Shown here: positions 10,301 to 18,287 of the stretch, in pieces
How the letters are laid out: the number at the start of each line of letters is the position of its first letter
How positions within the stretch are numbered: the first letter of the stretch is position 1
Assembly (NCBI GenBank): GCA_958296125.1
Contig: OY282444.1
Location: 4,001,623-4,065,622 of the forward strand
DNA length: 64,000 nt
From: an uncultured Poribacteria bacterium
Lineage (GTDB): Bacteria > Poribacteria > WGA-4E > PCPOR2b
Direction: 5' to 3'
The notes under the pieces: model-generated
Database searches by the model: none
Told to the model about the DNA's origin: nothing
Seen by the model: only the letters and a program-made list of their open reading frames with translations
Position numbers and translations under genes: made by a program

Positions 10301-10900
10301 CGTCTGATTTTTCGTAGAGGTCTCAGGATAACGGTTCGGACGCAGTTGGACACTTCCCCCACCTTCTGCCTGATTGAGTGTAACTAGGTAGGTTATATAC
10401 AGATTGGATTTGGCAGAGATTTCAAAGGCAGCGTTCAACCCGTCCTTGATTTCCTGAAATGTGCTCGGTTCGATAACTGGCGTATACAGGTGACGGGCTA
10501 AAAAGCGTGAATCCGCTGGCACTTGCGTGCTTGCCCCCCATGTATCATCCCCAACGATGACAACAGCACCGCCCGTTGTCCCAGCCAAATTGCTGATTGC
10601 CAACGCATCGGATGCCACATGCATCCCAACGTTCTTCATAAAAGCAGCTGCGCGTAAATTCGCCATTTGTGAACCGTTGAGCCTTGCAACACTGAGGGCT
10701 TCATTGTTTGCAATCTGCGCGAGGATACCGTGTTCTTTGAGGAGTGCTGCATTGCTTTTAATCACATCGAACACCTCCGCCAATGGCGAACCGGGGTATC
10801 CTGTGAGCAAATTGACTTGACCTTCGAGGGCACCTTTGACTAGCAGTTCGCAACCTGTGTAGACATTCGTCCCACTCTCTTGAGTGAATCTTTTATCCAT
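7346..10900 (-). CDS. Indolepyruvate ferredoxin oxidoreductase, fused large form
   Basis: The 1184-residue polypeptide joins the modules that are separate in archaeal IorA/IorB. It has an N-terminal pyrimidine-binding domain (GYPGSP near 38), a ThDP-binding domain (CPGCPHRDS near 416, then GDS...NQTTGMTG), a Cys-rich iron-sulfur segment (about 638-690), a gamma-type domain (GVGGMGIGT, from about 735) and a long C-terminal region (about 930-1184) found in the bacterial fused family. Family members oxidatively decarboxylate aryl pyruvates such as indolepyruvate to acyl-CoA while reducing ferredoxin. Its ATG is only 1 bp after the recN stop, so it is co-transcribed and probably translationally coupled. 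Confidence 0.88.
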   Translation of the reverse strand: MDKRFTQESGTNVYTGCELLVKGALEGQVNLLTGYPGSPLAEVFDVIKSNAALLKEHGILAQIANNEALSVARLNGSQMANLRAAAFMKNVGMHVASDALAISNLAGTTGGAVVIVGDDTWGASTQVPADSRFLARHLYTPVIEPSTFQEIKDGLNAAFEISAKSNLYITYLVTLNQAEGGGSVQLRPNRYPETSTKNQTVINTALINGSNRIILPPDTPRIEIETLTERFPNAVKAAREHNLNRICYLNDSEYEIGFVTSGLSYSYLEHALYELEFQERIPILKLGLTHPVDEEIVREFASHVREIYVVEEKRPLLEKDIRAIVNQLYQNGEMNQLVQVWGKEFPNGLEGIPDSLGLNPSILIQRLIQLFRYKFDGKDKSIAIDPDVFVREEQCIEQVNAHQVHIPARTPTFCPGCPHRDSASVFKEIADLFMDAKYMERHHAQSPVDLVFHGDIGCYSMLKYEPFPRLMHNLSAMALGGGAGAGIDPFIKNKQIVFMGDSTFFHGGMSAISDSIKNGQDLTYVILDNQTTGMTGHQPTPSTEDDILGNPTFAQDIEKVVEGLAGDSDLFIIRTNPENRVEYKKLVEETVLKAGTKIIIADKECGITYHRRLRHQHQETIKERGFLSVEKHINITPEVCEFCLECTKATGCPGLKVTETDYGPKIGIDQSNCVSDGACARIKWACPSFEEVIITRKRPPRQKVDLGAMSADLTEFPPPPPCPFDRTWNIHAAGVGGMGIGTISKVLVLAGQAQGYQVQFFDKKGLAIRNGGVYTNLIYSKTAAVLSPIIPYGKADLLIGMDMLEAVRGIDTNAGFCVAAPDRTVAIVNTAKTDTVKTLIGQDDFQLADLEKWLQRYTDAEAYFGVNLFEVSERFLGNKLYANTMLLGVAFQRGHLPLELEAIQSALKLAVRPADLATNQRAFDMGRHLAIDPDTFAAAPQWQAYKTLLREKCESLARKRRGEAIAYQYEVLVQQMVEKLELDDETNRRFALYVYDLIQFEDLDYARLYVEKVKQIHSKDLSEMDYRATKAAIKYLHKVMLIKDEVYVAHLLTSETKLRRDTALYNVDESNGDKIKYVHLNRPRFTIMGRDFQWDMSTKNWQLNLMKRMRFIRRWLSQWHKLEKVFRDWYIAEVINTFAPHDSASYEAHVSALETPEEVRGYREVRYPKMENARKKVEALLRNP

Positions 10901-10901
10901 G

Positions 10902-12617
10902 CTATTGTCCCTTCAACAACTCCCTCGCATGTGCGAGCGTCGTTACAGTCGTTTCGCCGCCATGCATCCGAGCCATTTCCTCAACCCGCTTTTCCGGTGT
11001 TAGTAGGTTTGCCGTAATCGTTGTGCGATTTCCTTCTACCCCCTTTTCAACCCGAAAATGCTGGTCCGCAAAACGCGCAATTTGCGGCAAGTGGGTGATA
11101 CAAAAGACTTGGCGAAAACGCGACAGCTCCTTCAGTTTCTGTCCGACGATATCTGCGGTATGCCCGCCGATGCCCGCGTCAATTTCGTCGTAGATCATTG
11201 TCGGAATCGGATCAATTTGAGCGAGCACGGTTTTCAATGCTAGCATTACGCGAGAAATTTCCCCACCTGACGCTATTTTCGCCAGCGGTTTTGGCTCGGA
11301 TCCAACGTTGGGAGAAATGAAAAATTCGATTTCATCCATCCCATCAGCCCGTAGTTCATAACGTTGGTCCTCAATTTCTAAGGGACCATCGGCAGACTCA
11401 ATGGGAGACACAAAGATTTGGAAAACCGCTTTTTCCATTCCCAGCGTCTGAAGTTCACACTCGATCAAAGATTCAAGTTGGGTCGCGGTTTCTCTCCGTT
11501 TTTTGGAAAGTTCAATCGCGAGTTTTTGGGCTTGTTGTGTAACAAGGTCAATCTGATCTTTCAATTCTTCGATGCGCTCGGAACCGACTTGAAGCTCCTC
11601 AAGTGTTTGGGAGGCTTGTGCTTGGTAGGCTAAGATTTCGGGGACTGAATTGCCATACTTCCGCTTGAGTCGATGGATTAGGTCTAAACGTTCCTCAACT
11701 TCTGCAAGGCGATGTGGATTAAACTCAACCCTATCACGATAATCACGGATTTGATAGGTAATGTCCTCTAACTCATACAGGGTGGACTCAAAACGTGCGT
11801 TTAGTTCTGACAGGCTTTCATCTAACTCGCAGAGTTTTGAAATGGTGCGACTCGCCCTTTTCAGCCCGTCTAGCGTCGAAAATTCCGATTGCCCGCCGCC
11901 ATAGAGTTGGTCGTAGAGTTGGTTGGCTGATTCAAAGAGGGTTTCTGCATTGCTGAGGATATGACGTTCGTTGACAAGCGTGTCTTCTTCCCCTTCTTGA
12001 AGCTGGGCTGCCTCTAGTTCTTCAAGTTGAAACTCCAAGAGCTCCTTCTCCCGCATTGCTTCACGGAGTGTTTGGGAGAAATCAGCGAGTTGTGCTTGGG
12101 TGGTGCGGAGTTCGTCGTACTTTTTATGGACTTGCGCCTTCAACGCCTCATGCCTGCCAAATGTATCGAGCAGATCGAGATGGGTTTCAGATCGGAAGAG
12201 GGATTGGTGTGCATGCTGCCCGTGAATATCGACAAGCAAATCGCCGATGGCACTCAAGAAGGTCAAGCTCACCAGCTGGCCATTGGTGCGGCACCGACTG
12301 CGCCCGTTGGCGTTGATCTGTCGGGATAAAACCAACGTTTCTTCTGCCTCCAAAACGTCGGCAAAATTTGAATCGCTAAAATCGGTCCACACGGGATGAT
12401 CCGGTGGCGGTGCAACCGCGATCTGAATTTTGGCGTTGGTTGCCCCATCTCTTACAATTCCAGAGGTGCTGCGTTCACCGAGTGCAAGCCCTACAGCGTT
12501 TAAGATGACAGATTTGCCGGCACCCGTTTCCCCGGTGAAGACATTGAGCCCGGGGGAAAACTCCAACTGGAGCTCATCGATAAGGGCAACATCGCGTATG
12601 TAAAGTTCTTCAATCAT
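10902..12617 (-). CDS. recN: DNA repair protein RecN
   Basis: This 571-residue SMC-like ATPase has Walker A GETGAGKS (about 29-36), a long coiled-coil middle section rich in Glu, Leu and Gln, the ABC signature SGGEISR and the Walker B region DEIDAGIGG. RecN is recruited early to double-strand breaks. The length fits the family (about 550-570). It lies 33 bp after nadK, a neighbourhood seen in many bacteria, and ends 1 bp before the oxidoreductase start. Confidence 0.95.
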   Translation of the reverse strand: MIEELYIRDVALIDELQLEFSPGLNVFTGETGAGKSVILNAVGLALGERSTSGIVRDGATNAKIQIAVAPPPDHPVWTDFSDSNFADVLEAEETLVLSRQINANGRSRCRTNGQLVSLTFLSAIGDLLVDIHGQHAHQSLFRSETHLDLLDTFGRHEALKAQVHKKYDELRTTQAQLADFSQTLREAMREKELLEFQLEELEAAQLQEGEEDTLVNERHILSNAETLFESANQLYDQLYGGGQSEFSTLDGLKRASRTISKLCELDESLSELNARFESTLYELEDITYQIRDYRDRVEFNPHRLAEVEERLDLIHRLKRKYGNSVPEILAYQAQASQTLEELQVGSERIEELKDQIDLVTQQAQKLAIELSKKRRETATQLESLIECELQTLGMEKAVFQIFVSPIESADGPLEIEDQRYELRADGMDEIEFFISPNVGSEPKPLAKIASGGEISRVMLALKTVLAQIDPIPTMIYDEIDAGIGGHTADIVGQKLKELSRFRQVFCITHLPQIARFADQHFRVEKGVEGNRTTITANLLTPEKRVEEMARMHGGETTVTTLAHARELLKGQ

Positions 12618-12650
12618 GATAATATTGAATTGGCGGTATCACATAACGTC

Positions 12651-13520
12651 TCACATTTTTCGCTTCGTTCCTTCTCCCAACATTAATTTCGTTTGCAAGA
12701 CTTCGTAATTGCTATGATGTTGAGAACGAATTAGTTGGATTGTCTTATTCGCTTTACGCACACGAATTAAGGAGTTTGGGACAACTGCGTGTGTCTCACG
12801 TGGCCCATCAACAAGCAGATTGACGCTGCTATAATCGGATTGCATAATCACTGTAATCTCTGAATCCCCATGTGCGATAAAAGGGCGCATGGTTAATGAA
12901 TGGGGGGCAATCGGTGTCAGGAGAATTGCGTTGAGATGCGGTTCAACGATTGGCCCCCCACATGCCAAGGAATAGGCGGTTGAACCACTTGATGTGGCGA
13001 TAATCAGTCCATCAGCGTTGTAGGTGATGAACGGCTTGCCATCAATGTAGGTGTCTAATTCGATGAGTTGCGTGTAGTGACGAATCACAACATCGTTAAG
13101 GGCAAAAGAATCGGAAAACTCTTGCTCGTGGTTATCGACGCTGACCTCTAACATCATCCGCGGATCAATTGTGTAGTCACCATTAAAAACATTGGTCAAG
13201 GCAGCGTAAAGCTGGTCGCGAGAGACATCGGTCAGGAAACCAAGGCTGCCGAGATTCACCGCGAGGATTGGGACCTTCTCGATTTCGGGTATATGTGCAG
13301 CGTCAAGGAGTGTGCCATCGCCTCCAAGGAGCAACAACAGGTCAGATTGAGCGACGACTTCATGCCGATCGCAGCCCGCGCCTGTAAGACCAAGCAGCGC
13401 AGCTTCCGCATCGGGAACCAGCAGGTTCGTCCCACGCTTTCGGAGCCAGTCATAAGCCTTCGCGGCAACTTGTGGGGCATAGGGTTTGGCAGTATTAACG
13501 AAGAAACCAACTGTTTTCAT
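12651..13520 (-). CDS. nadK: NAD kinase
   Basis: The 289-residue protein contains the diagnostic GGDGTLL (about 66-72), the NLGSLGFL segment, the YNADGLIIATSSGSTAY block and the LxPIAPHSL motif of bacterial NAD kinases. It phosphorylates NAD to NADP using ATP or polyphosphate. It begins the nadK-recN-oxidoreductase-aroE-zapA run. A 302-bp spacer separates it from the DUF368 gene upstream. Confidence 0.94.
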   Translation of the reverse strand: MKTVGFFVNTAKPYAPQVAAKAYDWLRKRGTNLLVPDAEAALLGLTGAGCDRHEVVAQSDLLLLLGGDGTLLDAAHIPEIEKVPILAVNLGSLGFLTDVSRDQLYAALTNVFNGDYTIDPRMMLEVSVDNHEQEFSDSFALNDVVIRHYTQLIELDTYIDGKPFITYNADGLIIATSSGSTAYSLACGGPIVEPHLNAILLTPIAPHSLTMRPFIAHGDSEITVIMQSDYSSVNLLVDGPRETHAVVPNSLIRVRKANKTIQLIRSQHHSNYEVLQTKLMLGEGTKRKM

Positions 13521-13822
13521 AAACTGTAATTTGCTCCGGGAAAAATCCTTTCATTTTGTATCGGGACAGGCGAGACCAGGGGGCCATGCAAAATCACATC
13601 TAATTATAACACATGCCTTAGTTTGGTGTAAGATAAAAATCGCGGGGTTTGACCCAACGCTGTCCGTGCCACCGTTCCGTGTGCCCCGCGAACGGGACAG
13701 GCAGGCGAGACCTCCGCGAACGGGGCAGGCAGGCAAGCATTGGGATTGTGAGAAATTCTTTCATTGCACTCTATTTTTACATGAGCCACATTCTTTTTTG
13801 CGTTTTTAAGGGACATTAAATA
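13521..13822. repeat. Spacer with three copies of a CGGGRCAGGC-type repeat
   Basis: This 302-bp gap between the DUF368 gene and nadK has no convincing gene. It holds a tandem pair at 13687-13714 and 13715-13738 (CGCGAACGGGRCAGGCAGGC, one variable base) and a third partial copy at 13562-13577 (CGGGACAGGCGAGACC). The GC-rich repeats stand out against the AT-rich flanks. The nadK promoter should lie in this gap, but I cannot define it. Confidence 0.6.
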
Positions 13823-14851
13823 TCACCTTCTTTGACTGTCCAAACGATAAAACAGGAGCACCACCCCGCAACCGATGAGAGATGCTAAAACCGTGATGGC
13901 TAGATTCATATTAGGCTGTGGCAGAATATGAGCGATGTTGATACGTTCCTCACCGACCATTGCATAACTTCGGAAGGGCCAGAGCTCGTATAGTGAGGCA
14001 ACCATCAATCCAATTAAGAAGGATACCGTCAAATTGTGATGGCGTTCAAGGACATAATTTAACAACCGGGTGAAAGCTAACAGTCCGACGATGCCGCCCA
14101 AAGCGACAACCCCTATGACAATCCAGTCCCGATTATTCACCGATGCCAGTATGTCAAAGTAAACGCCTAGCAAAAGAAAGATGAATGAACCGCTGATGCC
14201 GGGCAGGATCATCGCGGAAACTGCGATAGCACTACAGAACGACAGATAAAATAGCCTGCCAACCGCGTGATTCGTGCCTTTTGGAATCTCTCCCGGGCTA
14301 ACTTTGAGGGTTTCCGTTCCTGTTATTGTATTTCCGCCGAGGTGACTCTCCTTCAGTGCGTGTTTCCGTCGCTCACTTTCCAGTCTTTTTTCTCCGCTCA
14401 TGTTCAGTGTCAGTCCCACCGTCAATGCCGCAGCAAGGAGCAGGGAAACAAACCCTTTAGCGGTAAACCGTTTCAGCATTTTGACTGGAATGATAACGGA
14501 GGTCAGCACCAATCCACAAAAGAAACCGTAGGTCGGATCATGTTGCTCGTTCAGCAGATAAATGATTAATCTGGCTGACGCGACAACAGCGAGCAGTGCG
14601 CCGAAGGTAATAGCTACCAAAAATCCAAAATCAATACGATGCAACTCCGCACGCGCTTCAGATATTGCCCCCTTTTTTAGGGTAAGAATCGCTAAGAGTT
14701 TTCTTACAGTTGAAAATCCAATGTGGTGCAAGGCGCGAATCAATCGTTCATAAATACCAAGCATAACCGCCATCGTGCCGCCGCTCACACCGGGAATAAT
14801 ATTTGCCACCCCGATACAACACCCCTTGAGAACAAGAATTAAGTAGCGCAA
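13823..14851 (-). CDS. DUF368 integral membrane protein, possible undecaprenyl-phosphate translocase
   Basis: The 342-residue protein is almost entirely hydrophobic, with about eight to ten membrane segments. It carries the DUF368 hallmarks GVANIIPGVSGGTMAV near the N-terminus and the mirrored MILPGISGSFIFLLLG in the second half, an internal two-fold repeat. DUF368 proteins (PopT type) have been implicated in returning undecaprenyl phosphate across the membrane for cell-wall synthesis. The gene follows surE by 20 bp on the same strand. Confidence 0.85.
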   Translation of the reverse strand: MRYLILVLKGCCIGVANIIPGVSGGTMAVMLGIYERLIRALHHIGFSTVRKLLAILTLKKGAISEARAELHRIDFGFLVAITFGALLAVVASARLIIYLLNEQHDPTYGFFCGLVLTSVIIPVKMLKRFTAKGFVSLLLAAALTVGLTLNMSGEKRLESERRKHALKESHLGGNTITGTETLKVSPGEIPKGTNHAVGRLFYLSFCSAIAVSAMILPGISGSFIFLLLGVYFDILASVNNRDWIVIGVVALGGIVGLLAFTRLLNYVLERHHNLTVSFLIGLMVASLYELWPFRSYAMVGEERINIAHILPQPNMNLAITVLASLIGCGVVLLFYRLDSQRR

Positions 14852-14871
14852 GCCTCCCCCTCATTTTCAGG

Positions 14872-15642
14872 TTAGAGTTGCAGGTTCTCATCATCCAACC
14901 AAGCCGTTAGTGGTGTGATGAGGGTGTGGTCTGTAAAGTCAAGCTGCACGGGCGTAATCGAAACGCGCCGATTGTGAATCGCATGGAGGTCTGTATCTCC
15001 GCCAAAGTCAATTTGGGTGCGTTCTCCGCCGATCCAGTAGTAAGGTCGTCCGCCTCGATCCAGTCGTGTGACAGCGTTTATACTGTAGTTCCCTCGGTCT
15101 TGCCGTGTTATCTTGATACCTTTAACCTCCGAAAGCTGACAATTCGGCACGTTGACATTAAGCAGGATATGGCTTGGCATCCCCTTCTCGACTACCTGCT
15201 TGGCAATGCGACACGCAATCGTTGCCGCTGTTTTGTAGTGGAAGTTTGATTGTTCCCCTACCCCGTCTAAAGCGAGGGAAACTGCAATCGATGGAATCCC
15301 TGAGAGCGTTCCTTTTTTCGCCGCCCCAACCGTGCCTGAAAAGTGAATGTCAGCCCCAAGATTCTGCCCTCGATTGATGCCAGAGACCAGCAGTTTTGGT
15401 GGTTTGGGCAGCAGGGTGCCTAGTGCAAGGTCCACGCAATCGACCGGCGTTCCATCAACTGCGTAGGCACGGGGCCAAACCTGTTTAGCTCTTAGCGGCT
15501 GATGAAGCGTGATTGCCATGCCGACGGCACTCCGTTCCCGATCTGGTGCCACCACGTAAACCTCATCAAGGGTTTCGAGTGCCTCCGCGAGAACCTTCAA
15601 GCCCGGTGCGTCAATCCCATCGTCGTTGGTTACAAAAATCAT
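14872..15642 (-). CDS. surE: 5'/3'-nucleotidase SurE
   Basis: This 256-residue phosphatase has the SurE start IFVTNDDGIDAPGL with its two metal-binding Asp residues (about 7-8), then VVAPDRERSAVGMAIT and the SGINRGQNLG loop. It hydrolyses nucleoside monophosphates and is linked to stationary-phase survival. The length is normal. It lies between tyrS (77 bp upstream) and the DUF368 gene (20 bp downstream), all on the minus strand. Confidence 0.95.
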   Translation of the reverse strand: MIFVTNDDGIDAPGLKVLAEALETLDEVYVVAPDRERSAVGMAITLHQPLRAKQVWPRAYAVDGTPVDCVDLALGTLLPKPPKLLVSGINRGQNLGADIHFSGTVGAAKKGTLSGIPSIAVSLALDGVGEQSNFHYKTAATIACRIAKQVVEKGMPSHILLNVNVPNCQLSEVKGIKITRQDRGNYSINAVTRLDRGGRPYYWIGGERTQIDFGGDTDLHAIHNRRVSITPVQLDFTDHTLITPLTAWLDDENLQL

Positions 15643-15662
15643 ATTTTAACCTAAGTATGCTG

Positions 15663-15680
15663 TCGAGATGTGAATCTCGA
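15663..15680. other. Perfect 7-bp hairpin between tyrS and surE
   Basis: TCGAGAT, loop GTGA, ATCTCGA. It lies downstream of the tyrS stop on the minus strand without a following T tract, so it may be an attenuating or mRNA-end structure rather than a full terminator. Confidence 0.45.
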
Positions 15681-15719
15681 TCTACACGCTTCCGCCCCCT
15701 AATCAAATACAAAATAACA

Positions 15720-16949
15720 CTAAATTATTACCTTCGCAAACCGCCGCTTCCCGACTTGCAGGATGGCTCCTCCTTGCGGGGAGACCTCTAGTCCTGGATC
15801 TGTGATTCTGTCGCCATCGAGGCGCACTCCTCCTTGCTGCACCAATCGTCTCGCGTCGCTGGAACTCTTGGCAAAACCGGCTTGCTGCATCAGATGAGCG
15901 ATCCATATTTTGCCGTCAGTGAGGGAAGCTGCCGGAATAATAACTTCGGGGAGATCATCGGGCAGCTGTCTATCGCGATGTACCCGATCAAACTCCGCCT
16001 CCGCTGCGTGCGCTGCATCTGCGTTGTGGTAGATTGTCACGATCTCGCGGGCAAGCCGCTGTTTGACTCTCTTGGGGTGCAAGCTTCTGTTTGCTAATTG
16101 TGTTTCAAGCGTGCGAATTTCGTCGAGCGGAACATCCGTTGCCAACTCAAAGTAGGTAGACATCAGTTCATCGGGGATGGACATCAACTTGGCATACATT
16201 TCGTTAGGCGGTTCGTAGATCCCAACGTAGTTCCCTAGTGATTTGCTCATTTTCTCAATCCCATCAAGGCCAACGAGTAAGGGCATTAACAGTGTCACCT
16301 GCGGTTCTTGGCCATAAGCACGTTGGAGGTCGCGTCCCATCAGGATATTGAATTTCTGATCTGTCCCGCCCATCTCTACGTCTGCTTCCAAGATGACCGA
16401 ATCGTAGCCCTGACAAATCGGGTAAAGGAGTTCATGCATCCCGATCGAAGCACCGTCTTGAAGCCGATTTGTAAAGTCATCCCGTTCCAAGATTCGCGCC
16501 ACTGTTGTTTGGGCACTAAGTCTTATGACATCCGCGAAGGACATCTCATCAAGCCATTCGCTGTTGAAGACAACACGAGTTTTAGCTTCATCCAAGATCA
16601 TGCAATACTGGTCTGCATAGGTTTTGGCGTTATGCTGGACCTCTTCCTCTGTCAGCTGTGGTCGTGTTTTCGATTTGCCACTTGGATCGCCAATCGTCGC
16701 CGTAAAGTTGCCAATGATAAGGATAACCTGGTGCCCGAGGTCTTGAAACTGGCGAAGTTTGCGTAAGACAACTGCGATGCCGAGGTGGATATCCGGTGCT
16801 GTCGGATCCAATCCAAGTTTGATACGAAGGGGCCGTTGCTGTGTTTTGGCGGTCTCCAATTTTTGAGCGAGTTCCACCTCAGAGATAATCTCCGCCGTGC
16901 CCCTACGGATGAGTGCCACCTGTTCGTCAATGTTTAATTCTGCCTGCAC
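15720..16949 (-). CDS. tyrS: Tyrosyl-tRNA synthetase
   Basis: The 409-residue class I synthetase has [13 protein letters not shown] (the HIGH equivalent, about 46-57), GDPSGKS, the tyrosine/tRNA block MGGTDQKFN, the KMSKS loop (about 233-237) and a C-terminal S4 RNA-binding domain ([12 protein letters not shown]). It is the TyrZ-like form common outside enterobacteria. The start is GTG at 16949 with GAGGA 8 nt upstream. A likely promoter at 17192-17221 gives a leader of about 240 nt, which contains a hairpin (16971-16987) just above the ribosome site and a repeat element; no T-box motif was found in it. Confidence 0.95.
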   Translation of the reverse strand: MQAELNIDEQVALIRRGTAEIISEVELAQKLETAKTQQRPLRIKLGLDPTAPDIHLGIAVVLRKLRQFQDLGHQVILIIGNFTATIGDPSGKSKTRPQLTEEEVQHNAKTYADQYCMILDEAKTRVVFNSEWLDEMSFADVIRLSAQTTVARILERDDFTNRLQDGASIGMHELLYPICQGYDSVILEADVEMGGTDQKFNILMGRDLQRAYGQEPQVTLLMPLLVGLDGIEKMSKSLGNYVGIYEPPNEMYAKLMSIPDELMSTYFELATDVPLDEIRTLETQLANRSLHPKRVKQRLAREIVTIYHNADAAHAAEAEFDRVHRDRQLPDDLPEVIIPAASLTDGKIWIAHLMQQAGFAKSSSDARRLVQQGGVRLDGDRITDPGLEVSPQGGAILQVGKRRFAKVII

Positions 16950-16970
16950 GTTGTATTCCTCAATACCTCC

Positions 16971-16987
16971 CCCGATAAAGGATCGGG
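16971..16987. other. Hairpin next to the tyrS ribosome-binding site
   Basis: CCCGAT, loop AAAGG, ATCGGG: a perfect 6-bp stem ending about 20 bases above the tyrS start in the leader. It could affect tyrS translation, or it may simply be a dispersed repeat, since a similar ccctcgataaaatcgggg occurs near 32920. Confidence 0.4.
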
Positions 16988-17003
16988 ACTAAGCAGTCTG
17001 TTG

Positions 17004-17163
17004 TTTAGAACCTGTTTTAATAGTCGTAGGACTTACGCAGTTGAACGCTCAAAGCCACCCCCCTGCCGAGGGGGCTCCGTGCCGAGATCAGGATGTCGAA
17101 AAAATTGAGTATTTCTGTTTCTTCTGCCACGGTTCCTTAGATTTTTAAACAGGCTCTTAGAAG
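17004..17163. mobile_element. Possible small non-autonomous element (MITE-like) with imperfect terminal inverted repeats
   Basis: Left end TTTAGAACCTGTTTTAA (about 17004-17020) and right end, read in reverse, TTCTAAGAGCCTGTTTAAA (about 17144-17163) are imperfect inverted copies enclosing about 120 bp with no gene. Inside lies the dispersed word GTAGGACTTACGCAGTTGA. It sits in the tyrS leader. No target-site duplication was confirmed. Confidence 0.35.
17026..17056 (+). repeat. Dispersed repeat, copy 1 (GTAGGACTTACGCAGTTGA...)
   Basis: A 31-bp word shared with 20306-20336 at 28 of 31 positions, and partly with 48882-48902. All copies are intergenic. Confidence 0.65.
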
Positions 17164-17191
17164 CAATATCATTTGAAGAATGTGTTGGTTA

Positions 17192-17221
17192 ATTATACTA
17201 CAGATTGAAAGATTGCGTCAA
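17192..17221 (-). promoter_or_regulatory. Sigma-70-type promoter for tyrS
   Basis: Read on the minus strand, TTGACG (17221-17216), an 18-bp spacer and a perfect TATAAT (17197-17192). It points toward tyrS and would give a leader of about 240 nt. Confidence 0.6.
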
Positions 17222-17254
17222 CAGATGATTTCTACCCTCTTTATAGAATTCCCA

Positions 17255-17283
17255 TTTCCAAATCGAAATCCACGTGCTATAAT
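17255..17283 (+). promoter_or_regulatory. Likely promoter for the ABC ATPase gene
   Basis: TTTCCA (17255-17260), 17 bp, perfect TATAAT (17278-17283), about 65 bp before the GTG start at 17349. It is divergent from the tyrS promoter. Confidence 0.5.
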
Positions 17284-17348
17284 GTGATTGGAGTGTTGCT
17301 TTTGTGGGTTTTTGACCCCTTTTCCCCAACTTCGGAGATTTTCAAGTT

Positions 17349-18266
17349 GTGATTCACGTCCAAGAACTGTGCAAATCTTTTCAGCAAAAATCGATTCTTA
17401 CCGATCTGAATTTTCATTTAGAAGCTGGGGATCGTTTGGGACTGTTGGGTCCAAATGGTTCAGGCAAGACGCTTCTCATAAAGATTATAGCGACGCTGAT
17501 TAAGCCGACCTCTGGATCTATAGAGATTGCTGGATATGATGCAATGAAGGACGTTCGGGCTGTCCGCCCACTCATCGGCTATGTTCCCCAAACTTTTGAG
17601 GGGTATCCCACTCTCTCCATTCAGGAATATCTTGAGTTTTTCGCCGCCGCATACAAATTAGAAAAAGGACAGCGTGCGACGGGTATCCAAGACGTTCTAG
17701 ATTTAATGGATCTGGCGACGCTGCGAGACGAACAGATCCAACACTTGTCACTGGGGCAGAAGCAGCGATTGTGTTTAGCCAAAACCTTCTTGCACGACCC
17801 GTTGGTCTGGTTGTTTGACGCGCCGATTTCGCCTTTAGATCCACAAGGACAAGCCGAAATGGGGGCATTAATCGACGAACTGGGCGCGATGGGTAAAACG
17901 GTGATTCTGGCGACGAACTGTCTGGCAGATGTAATAACGCCGTGCAACCGTGTTGGCATTCTGAATGAGGGTCGTCTTGCGTTTTACGGGGAGATGCGCG
18001 CTGTTTCCGAGCGGCATGGCGAGCGGCATCGACTGGAAATCGAAGTTGCATCGGGCATGGATGCGGCTCAAGCCATTCTCGACGAAAGGTCGGATGTGAT
18101 TTCGCTACAAATTACAGGTGCACTAATCCAGATTGAATCACAAATGACAGAGACAGAAACCGCCAACTTACTGAAAGATTTGATTCGTGGAGATGTCGCG
18201 GTTTTACGTTTTCAGAGAACCGAATACGGGTTAGCGGATCTATTTTTAGAGGTTACGACAGATTGA
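17349..18266 (+). CDS. ABC transporter ATP-binding protein, degenerate catalytic site
   Basis: This 305-residue GldA/CcmA-like ABC protein starts at a GTG with CGGAG upstream. Walker A GPNGSGKT (34-41), the Q-loop (YVPQ, about 78-81) and a modified signature LSLGQ (about 133-137) are present. However, the Walker B region reads LFDAPISPLDP, so the catalytic Glu after the Asp is Ala (about 158), and the H-loop His is Asn in ILATNCL (about 190). Such a subunit would be expected to bind ATP but hydrolyse it poorly, and would usually pair with an active partner. No permease is adjacent; the nearest ABC-2 permease is at 46426. Confidence 0.85.
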   Translation: MIHVQELCKSFQQKSILTDLNFHLEAGDRLGLLGPNGSGKTLLIKIIATLIKPTSGSIEIAGYDAMKDVRAVRPLIGYVPQTFEGYPTLSIQEYLEFFAAAYKLEKGQRATGIQDVLDLMDLATLRDEQIQHLSLGQKQRLCLAKTFLHDPLVWLFDAPISPLDPQGQAEMGALIDELGAMGKTVILATNCLADVITPCNRVGILNEGRLAFYGEMRAVSERHGERHRLEIEVASGMDAAQAILDERSDVISLQITGALIQIESQMTETETANLLKDLIRGDVAVLRFQRTEYGLADLFLEVTTD

Positions 18267-18287
18267 GAATCGCTAAGGAGTCATAAT

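Noticed and set aside
13551-13816. Short frames in the spacer before nadK
   Set aside because: They translate the GC-rich repeats and have no domain or ribosome site.
16950-17190. T-box riboswitch in the tyrS leader
   Set aside because: No TGGNACCGCG-type box and no specifier loop were seen; aaggaaccgtggc is only a weak partial match.
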